From NCBI GenBank assembly GCA_027307165.1, contig DAHUXM010000027.1:124001-188000 (forward strand): a stretch of DNA of 64,000 bases, given 5' to 3'. Positions 58,806 through 64,000 of the stretch are shown piece by piece. The notes beneath the pieces are model-generated. The model was not told the origin of the DNA. It saw nothing but the letters and a program-made list of their open reading frames with translations, and ran no database searches. Made by a program: the position numbers and the translations under genes. Every line of letters starts with the position of its first letter. The stretch's first letter is position 1. Source of the DNA: Gemmatimonadota bacterium. Lineage in GTDB: Bacteria > Gemmatimonadota > Gemmatimonadetes > Gemmatimonadales > Gemmatimonadaceae.

Positions 58806-58820
58806 GAGCGTTGAGCAATC

Positions 58821-58923
58821 CGTCATTCCCGCGAAAGCGGGAATCCATCTGTTGCCGACCCATTCCAGCCATCGTCACGCTCGAAGATCGATAACATGGA
58901 TTCCCGCTTTCGCGGGAATGACG
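58821..58923. repeat. Inverted pair of REP-like elements
   Basis: Two 28-bp elements, 58821-58848 and 58896-58923, are exact inverted complements separated by 47 bp. Each holds the inner palindrome ATTCCCGC-GAAA-GCGGGAAT. Such TCATTCCCGCGAAAGCGGGA-type elements occur between genes in many bacteria. The pair lies between the DGPF gene and the sigma factor gene, filling most of their 180-bp gap, and would make a very stable hairpin in the transcript. Confidence 0.85.
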
Positions 58924-58985
58924 AGCTCTCGGGGACGACGCTTCCCGACTTGAACAACGGGTCGCGCACGCCCTGATTTGTATGT

Positions 58986-60332
58986 GTGACGGAATCCGCT
59001 ACGCATCGCGCAATCGACGCAGTCGGGAGAATCGAATCGGCTAGACTCATCGCCGGCCTGACGCGCATGGTACGCGACGTCGGCCTCGCGGAGGACCTCG
59101 CTCAGGATGCGCTCGTCGCCGCGCTCGACCAGTGGCCTGCCTCGGGAGTTCCTGACAATCCGGGCGCATGGCTCATGGCGACAGCAAAACGCCGCGCCAT
59201 CGACACCATGCGTCATGGCAAGGTCGTCGAGCGGAAGCAGGATGAGGTCGGGCACGAGATCAGGACGCAGCACGATGCGGCCGCTGTCGATCTCGACGCG
59301 ACCATCGATGACGATGTCGGTGATGATCTGCTTCGTCTCATCTTCATCGCCTGCCATCCAGTCCTTTCACCCGAAGCGCGCGTTGCGCTCACTCTGCGTC
59401 TTCTCGGCGGTCTCGCCACCGACGAGATAGCGCGCGCCTTTCTTGGCGCAGAGCCGACAATCGCGCAGCGGATCGTTCGCGCCAAGCGGACACTTCGCGA
59501 TGCCGGAGTGCCGTTCGAGCTCCCGCGTGGACAGGCGCGCACCGCGCGGCTTGCGTCGGTGCTCGAGGTCATCTACCTCATCTTCAACGAAGGCTACTCC
59601 GCGACCGCTGGAGATGACTGGATGCGGCCAGCGCTATGCGAGGATGCGCTGAGGCTTGGTCGCGTGCTGGCAGAGCTTGCGCCGGAAGAGCCCGAGGTTC
59701 ACGGACTGGTCGCCTTGATGGAGATCCAGGCCTCGCGCGCACACGCACGCGTCGATCAGCATGGCGATCCCGTGCTTCTTCTGGAACAGAATCGTGCGCG
59801 CTGGGATCAACTTCTCATACGTCGCGGACTCGCCGCTCTCGAGCGCGCCGAGCGACTCGGCAATCCGGGGTCGTATACGTTGCAGGCCGCGATCGCAGCG
59901 TGTCACGCGCGCGCACGAACAGCTGAAGAGACGGACTGGAATCGCATCGCGTCGCTGTATGCGGCGCTGGTGCAACTCGTTCCGTCTCCAGTGATCGAGC
60001 TCAATCGCGCAGTCGCAGTATCGATGGCGTCCGGCCCCGCCGCAGGTCTGGAAGTAGTTGACACGCTCATGTCGGAGCCGTCACTAGGGAACTATCACCT
60101 GTTACCAGCGGTGCGGGGCGACTTGCTCGCCAAGCTTGGCCGCCGCGACGAAGCGAGATCCGAATTCGAGCGCGCCGCTTCGCTCACGCGCAACATACGA
60201 GAGCGCAATCTGCTCGACGCTCGCGCAGCGGCGATGACGACCTGTGACACGGCGTCCATCGGTGCTATTTCCCGCCAGCCAGCGCGTGCGTCAGCCGATA
60301 CAGAAACTCCTGACCATCGTAGTACGACTTGA
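58986..60332 (+). CDS. ECF42-type RNA polymerase sigma factor with TPR-like extension
   Basis: A 448-residue extracytoplasmic-function-type sigma factor. Sigma region 2 is seen as GLAEDLAQDALVAALDQWPA and PGAWLMATAKRRAIDTMR, region 4 as RLLGGLATDEIARAFLGAEP and TIAQRIVRAKRTLRDAGV. The long C-terminal part (about 190-420) has SVLEVIYLIFNEGYSATAGD and repeat helices typical of ECF42/SigJ-like factors that carry a TPR-like domain instead of an anti-sigma factor. The neighbouring DGPF gene is the usual companion. Its last 68 bp overlap the end of the convergent M20 peptidase gene. A GTG start is used. Confidence 0.92.
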   Translation: MTESATHRAIDAVGRIESARLIAGLTRMVRDVGLAEDLAQDALVAALDQWPASGVPDNPGAWLMATAKRRAIDTMRHGKVVERKQDEVGHEIRTQHDAAAVDLDATIDDDVGDDLLRLIFIACHPVLSPEARVALTLRLLGGLATDEIARAFLGAEPTIAQRIVRAKRTLRDAGVPFELPRGQARTARLASVLEVIYLIFNEGYSATAGDDWMRPALCEDALRLGRVLAELAPEEPEVHGLVALMEIQASRAHARVDQHGDPVLLLEQNRARWDQLLIRRGLAALERAERLGNPGSYTLQAAIAACHARARTAEETDWNRIASLYAALVQLVPSPVIELNRAVAVSMASGPAAGLEVVDTLMSEPSLGNYHLLPAVRGDLLAKLGRRDEARSEFERAASLTRNIRERNLLDARAAAMTTCDTASIGAISRQPARASADTETPDHRSTT

Positions 60333-61704
60333 TCCACATCCGCTCGTCTCTCCCGTGAGCGTGCGAGTCACCGTTGCTGAGAATGCCACTTACACCATAA
60401 GTGGGAATTCCGGCCGCACGAAGGAATCGACCGTCGGTCGCACCGGTCGACATCACCGGAACCACGAGCACATTTGAGCCGAACAGGTCGTGAGTGATCT
60501 TCGTCACGGCGTTCATCAGCTCCGGCGTCAGAGGACTCGGCGCAGCCCTGGACTTCGGCAGCGGAAACAGCGGCGTGATCTTGACGCCGGTGTCGCCGAT
60601 GACTCGGGCGAGCGTCGCCTGGACCGCCTGGGGATCCTGCGTCGGGACGATGCGGCAATTCACATTTGCAGTGGCAGTCTGTGGGAGTGCGTTGTATGCA
60701 TGCCCACCCGCGAGCCTCGTCGCGACACAGGTGGTGCGCAACATCGAGTTATAGCGTGGATCTGCGGAGAGTGTCGCTGCTGCCGCACGATTGTTTGGAT
60801 TCGCAACTATTGCACGCATTGCCGCACCAGCCGCTGAAGTGTCCGACGCGCCCGTCTGACTCAGGTATGCGCGCGACACCTCGTTCAGCTCGACGGGAAA
60901 CTGGAAGTGCTCGAGTTTGAGAAGCGCGTGCGCCAGCTCGTAGATCGCGTTGTCCCGACGCGGCACTGAGGAATGGCCGCCGCTGTTGGTCGTCGAAACC
61001 GTGAAGTGGACCGAGACCTTCTCGGCTGCCTGAACGTTGTTGGAGAATGGCTTGCCGTTGCGAATGGACCCGCCGCCACCCTCGTTTATCGCATAGGCGG
61101 CGTCGATCAGATCCTTGTGGTTCGCGACCAGCCATTCGACGCCGTTCGCGTCGCCGCTTTCCTCGTCCGATGTGAGCGCCAGTATCACATCACGATCCGG
61201 CTTCCAACCCGTCGCCTTGTCGCGCAGAAGATTCGCGACGAAGATCGATGCCATCGCCTTGTCGTCACTGCTGCCACGGCCGTAGTAGTAGCCGTCCTTC
61301 TCGGTGAGAACGAACGGATCCATGCTCCAGTCCGAGCGCAGTGCCGCAACGACGTCCAGATGTGCCAGCAGGAGCAGGGGTTTCTTGTCGTGCCCGGTTC
61401 CGCGATAACGCACGACGAGATTGGCTTTTGTCGGATGCCCGTCCGGCGTCAGGATCTGGACATCGGCCGCGGGAAAGCCGGCAGCGCGAAAGCGAGCTGC
61501 CATCGCGTCGACGGCCGTCGTCACCGAGCCGACGCTGTCTACAGTGTTGATCTCGATCAGCTGCTTGTAGATGTCGTGCGCCCGGGCCTGATTCGGCGTG
61601 AGCGGCGTCTCTTGGGCACGGACGGGGGTGGGGCACAGTCCGGCCAGCATCGCTGCAGATGCTGCCGCGGATACCATCGTCGTACGAACGAAAAGAGAGC
61701 GCAT
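60265..61704 (-). CDS. Exported M20-family metallopeptidase
   Basis: A 479-residue enzyme with a signal peptide (ending TPVRAQ). Metal and catalytic motifs of family M20 are visible: LLLLAHLDVVAA (His, Asp), GRGSSDDKAM (bridging Asp), TSDEESGD (Glu-Glu), ATDGRFLR, and GDSHAHGRDERM near the C-terminus (His ligand). A dimerisation domain (about 215-330) starts at EKVSVHFTVSTTNSGGHSSV. It would hydrolyse peptides or N-acyl amino acids in the periplasm. The gene converges on the sigma factor gene and overlaps it by 68 bp, so each 3' end is antisense to the other. Confidence 0.92.
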   Translation of the reverse strand: MRSLFVRTTMVSAAASAAMLAGLCPTPVRAQETPLTPNQARAHDIYKQLIEINTVDSVGSVTTAVDAMAARFRAAGFPAADVQILTPDGHPTKANLVVRYRGTGHDKKPLLLLAHLDVVAALRSDWSMDPFVLTEKDGYYYGRGSSDDKAMASIFVANLLRDKATGWKPDRDVILALTSDEESGDANGVEWLVANHKDLIDAAYAINEGGGGSIRNGKPFSNNVQAAEKVSVHFTVSTTNSGGHSSVPRRDNAIYELAHALLKLEHFQFPVELNEVSRAYLSQTGASDTSAAGAAMRAIVANPNNRAAAATLSADPRYNSMLRTTCVATRLAGGHAYNALPQTATANVNCRIVPTQDPQAVQATLARVIGDTGVKITPLFPLPKSRAAPSPLTPELMNAVTKITHDLFGSNVLVVPVMSTGATDGRFLRAAGIPTYGVSGILSNGDSHAHGRDERMWIKSYYDGQEFLYRLTHALAGGK

Positions 61705-61821
61705 CGTGGTTTCCCTGTGTGAGCCGCGGCCGTAGCGAGAGGTGGTAATGTTGATCGTGCTGCCCGGGTTGTCAAACGACCGCCTGGCGATCGGCTCAAG
61801 AAAACACGATGCGCGGTACAG

Positions 61822-62472
61822 TTATCGCTTGCAGTAACCAACAGATATCGCCTGAATGGTTTCCGGTTTTGGCGCCGGGTTTCGCGCCGGCTTTCGTGCG
61901 ATGCTGTCGGGACTCAGCGCTATCGAGTCGGTGGCGAATTCGACGCCACACAAGCGGCTTAGCGTGGCTATTTTTGCGGCGCCGCGCTTCACGATTGTCG
62001 CTCCCGAATCGGCGGCAACGGTAGCGAATGGCGTTCCGACGGCTATGCCACCGGTTGTGTGCGGCCCCGTGTGCGTGATGAATACTCTTCGCAGCGTGTC
62101 GTTCTGGAATGTGAGCGTCACCGTATCCTTGCCGATGCCGCGAACGACGATGATGTCCTCACTGTCGCGGCCAGCGCGCGCACTGATCGCGTACACGAAC
62201 GACATCACCGGCCGTCTCCACTCGCCGACGTGCAACGGGCCGACAGCTTCCCGCCGGATGATCGAATGGTCGCCTTCCATCAGGGGGCCTTCGTCCGCCG
62301 ACTTCGCTGCCGGGCCCGTGTCCGTTGTGCGCTGTGCAACGGTTTGCCCGGAGGGGGTGGATGACGCGTCTTTGGTGACGTCCTTCGCCCCGCCGCCGCA
62401 CGCCACAAATCCGGACACGGCCGTCGCCGCGATACCTATCGCCCGGACTCTGGCGTGCAAGACTGCGCGCAT
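61822..62472 (-). CDS. Hypothetical lipoprotein
   Basis: About 216 residues. The leader MRAVLHARVRAIGIAATAVS ends in the lipobox-like FVAC, followed by a Gly/Thr/Ser linker and a mixed alpha/beta domain (IIRREAVGPLHVGEWRRPVM, VTLTFQNDTLRRVFITHTGP, GIAVGTPFATVAADSGATIV). Two Cys residues in the C-terminal part (LCGVEF and GYCKR) could form a disulfide. No family recognised. It starts 8 bp after the stop of the membrane-protein gene above it, so they are probably co-transcribed. An upstream in-frame GTG (62484) is possible. Confidence 0.7.
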   Translation of the reverse strand: MRAVLHARVRAIGIAATAVSGFVACGGGAKDVTKDASSTPSGQTVAQRTTDTGPAAKSADEGPLMEGDHSIIRREAVGPLHVGEWRRPVMSFVYAISARAGRDSEDIIVVRGIGKDTVTLTFQNDTLRRVFITHTGPHTTGGIAVGTPFATVAADSGATIVKRGAAKIATLSRLCGVEFATDSIALSPDSIARKPARNPAPKPETIQAISVGYCKR

Positions 62473-62480
62473 TATTTCGG

Positions 62481-62861
62481 TCACACGCGCTCGCGCGCCT
62501 TCTGTGCACGCTCGGCGCCATACTGGCGTCCGTAATTCGACGACGCCCAGATGACCAACAGGACTGCGCCGACCACTATGTAGTAACCCCTTGCGACTCC
62601 GTTCCAGTTGACGATCCATGGCAGGACTATAAGCACGATTCCGACCACCAGCTCTATCATGCCATGATTTCGGAGCGATAGCGGCTTGTGTCCGGTGTCG
62701 GGGAATTTCGTCGATAGCGTGACGATGAGATGGATTGCCGCCAGAACGTACGACACGATCGCCGGAGGCCCGCTCATGCCGAGCAGGATGGGAGCCGCGA
62801 TCAGGCCGATCACGGAAACCATGTCGAGGGAGCGGTGCACGGACGCCGGTATGAGTTTCAT
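62481..62861 (-). CDS. Small membrane protein with four helices (SPW-repeat-like)
   Basis: A 126-residue integral membrane protein with four predicted helices: LDMVSVIGLIAAPILLGMSG, IVSYVLAAIHLIVTLS, HGMIELVVGIVLIVLPWIVN and GYYIVVGAVLLVIWASS. The layout (short N-terminus, helix pairs joined by loops, basic C-terminus) resembles small SPW/DUF-type membrane proteins of unknown function. The ATG at 62861 has AGGAT ahead; the longer frame to 63011 overlaps the divergent ribonuclease gene and is rejected. It leads a two-gene unit with the lipoprotein downstream. Confidence 0.75.
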   Translation of the reverse strand: MKLIPASVHRSLDMVSVIGLIAAPILLGMSGPPAIVSYVLAAIHLIVTLSTKFPDTGHKPLSLRNHGMIELVVGIVLIVLPWIVNWNGVARGYYIVVGAVLLVIWASSNYGRQYGAERAQKARERV

Positions 62862-62968
62862 CTGAGATCCTGATGGAGACGCCTCCAACATACCAAATCT
62901 GCGCCGAACTGGCGCGGCCGACCGCCGTACCGGCTTGTGGCGGCTCACGCCGGCAGGCACGTTATGGC

Positions 62969-64000
62969 ATGTCAAAATCCTTCGACCTGCGTGCCGCAGC
63001 GCATCAGGCAATGCTGGACAACGGCTTCATCCCCGACGTGCCCGCTCAGGTTACGGCCGAGGTTGCCGCCGCGATCGAGCCGAACGGCGCGGTGGCGGCC
63101 GGTGTGTTCGACCTTCGAGATCTCCCCTGGTCCTCGATCGACAACGATAATTCCAGAGATCTCGACCAGCTCGAGATCGCGGAAAAACTTCCTGATGGAA
63201 CGGTGCGCGTCCGCGTCGCCATCGCCGACGTAGATACCACCGTGCCGAAGGACTCGGCTACCGATCGCTTTGCGAGCGCAAACTCGACATCGGTGTACAC
63301 CGGAATCATCACCTACCCGATGCTCCCGGACCGATTGTCGACCAATCTCACCTCGCTCGGTCAGGACGACGATCGCATGTCGGTGGTAATCGAATTCGTC
63401 GTTGCTGCGGATGGAAGCATCGTGTCGCACAACGTGTACATGGCGCGCGTCTTCAATCACGCAAAGCTCGCTTACAACAACGTCGGCGCGTGGCTCGACG
63501 GCAGCGCGAGCCTGCCGGCCAGCGGCACGCCTGTAATTCAGGATCAACTCCGCCTTCAGGATAGCGTTGCACAGACACTCCGAGCGGTTCGCGCCCGCAA
63601 TGGCGCGCTGGATCTCGAGACGATAGAAGCGGAGCCCGTGGTGCATCCGGACAATTCGGTGGACGTCGAGCTGGTGCAGAAGAGTCGCGCCGGCCGCCTG
63701 ATCGAGGATTTCATGATCGCTGCCAACGTGGCGATGGCGCGATTTCTGGACGAGCACAATTCTCCCACGATTCGACGCATCGTGCGATCGCCGGAACGGT
63801 GGAATCGGATAGTCGCGCTCGCCGCCAAGCTTGGAACGACGCTTCCGGGCCAGCCGGATTCCCTGGCACTGTCCGAGTTCCTCGTCGCGCGACGGAATGC
63901 CGATCCGGACCACTTCGCCGATCTGTCGCTCACAGTCGTCAAGCTGATCGGCCCCGGTGAGTACGCCGCACATGTGCCGGGCGAGACCGACGTCGGTCAT
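62969..64000 (+). CDS. RNase II/RNase R-family exoribonuclease (RNB domain, partial)
   Basis: The open frame from ATG 62969 runs off the window end after 344 codons. WSSIDNDNSRDLDQLEIAEK with RVRVAIADVD matches the start of RNB catalytic domains (the Asp cluster that binds magnesium), and SRAGRLIEDFMIAANVAMAR matches the later conserved helix. The N-terminal cold-shock/S1 domains of RNase R are missing; the RNB domain starts within about 45 residues, as in short RNase II-like proteins. It would degrade RNA processively from the 3' end. An antisense frame of similar length has no recognisable protein. Confidence 0.85.
   Translation, partial: MSKSFDLRAAAHQAMLDNGFIPDVPAQVTAEVAAAIEPNGAVAAGVFDLRDLPWSSIDNDNSRDLDQLEIAEKLPDGTVRVRVAIADVDTTVPKDSATDRFASANSTSVYTGIITYPMLPDRLSTNLTSLGQDDDRMSVVIEFVVAADGSIVSHNVYMARVFNHAKLAYNNVGAWLDGSASLPASGTPVIQDQLRLQDSVAQTLRAVRARNGALDLETIEAEPVVHPDNSVDVELVQKSRAGRLIEDFMIAANVAMARFLDEHNSPTIRRIVRSPERWNRIVALAAKLGTTLPGQPDSLALSEFLVARRNADPDHFADLSLTVVKLIGPGEYAAHVPGETDVGH

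Noticed and set aside
62972-64000. A minus-strand open frame running to the window end
   Set aside because: The plus-strand frame encodes clear RNB-domain sequence; the minus frame is antisense shadow.
1-64000. rRNA, tRNA, insertion sequences, prophage or integron genes
   Set aside because: I found no recognisable tRNA or rRNA sequence and no transposase, integrase or phage protein among the translated frames.

Overview
The window is about 64 kb of GC-rich, gene-dense bacterial chromosome with no rRNA, tRNA, integrase or transposase that I can recognise. The gene content suggests a Gemmatimonadota- or Acidobacteriota-like soil bacterium. The pointers are two very long orphan-type FtsX/MacB permeases (ADOP-like, about 800 aa), long TolB-propeller hydrolases, many lipoproteins and secreted enzymes, several LytS/LytTR two-component pairs, a PQQ quinoprotein and a wealth of copper proteins. 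This placement comes from protein families only, not from a marker gene.

Layout. 1-5143: a Crp/Fnr regulator (cut by the window edge) coupled to a DsbA-like oxidoreductase, a DUF59 protein, DUF3565, a NirK-like copper nitrite reductase and a NarX/NarL-type two-component system. 5179-18115: a tricorn-like protease, lipoproteins, CopD, an MFS exporter with an HxlR regulator, YceI, a DUF4142 lipoprotein ending at an in-frame amber codon, a TolB-propeller/gamma-glutamyltransferase fusion and RidA. 18405-26587: a laccase-type multicopper oxidase with a cytochrome c, DinB, PepSY, YncE-like, GGDEF-like, alpha/beta hydrolase and cupredoxin genes. 26923-32362: two LytS-type kinases and two LytTR regulators, one pair convergent and overlapping, plus a winged-helix regulator whose receiver domain has lost its phosphorylation site. 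32575-37621: a periplasmic thiol-redox set (TlpA-like, 1-Cys peroxiredoxin, CcdA/DsbD-like), then a TsdA-like dihaem cytochrome and a PQQ dehydrogenase. 37855-43060: metal homeostasis, with MntR/MntH (manganese) and CopZ/CopA/CsoR (copper). 43437-45470: a GH20 hexosaminidase. 45706-58265: a compact export module (HlyD, permease, ATPase, permease, TolC) followed by an AAA ATPase and an NtrC-type regulator with its kinase. 58392-64000: a DGPF protein and an ECF42-type sigma factor, an M20 peptidase, two small envelope genes and an RNase II/R family gene that runs off the end.

How it fits together. The best candidate for an under-described system is the 45706-58265 export module. Two complete ADOP-like permeases flank one MacB-like ATPase. 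An adaptor and a TolC porin complete an envelope-spanning pump. The same block encodes an NtrC-type regulator/kinase pair, and a near-consensus sigma-54 promoter with two strong dyads lies just ahead of the adaptor gene. An unrelated AAA ATPase with its own AT-rich promoter region sits between pump and regulator. Elsewhere, regulatory sequences can be tied to adjacent regulators: an MntR-type dyad before mntR-mntH, an HxlR-sized inverted repeat inside a consensus sigma-70 promoter, a CRP-type dyad upstream of the Crp-family gene, and a 16-bp stem that would bury the ribosome-binding site of the dihaem cytochrome.

Limits. Calls rest on reading translated sequences and motifs without database searches. 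Start codons for several genes (CopD, RidA, the multicopper oxidase, LprI-like, PQQ dehydrogenase) are uncertain. Operators, promoters and terminators are predictions from sequence symmetry.
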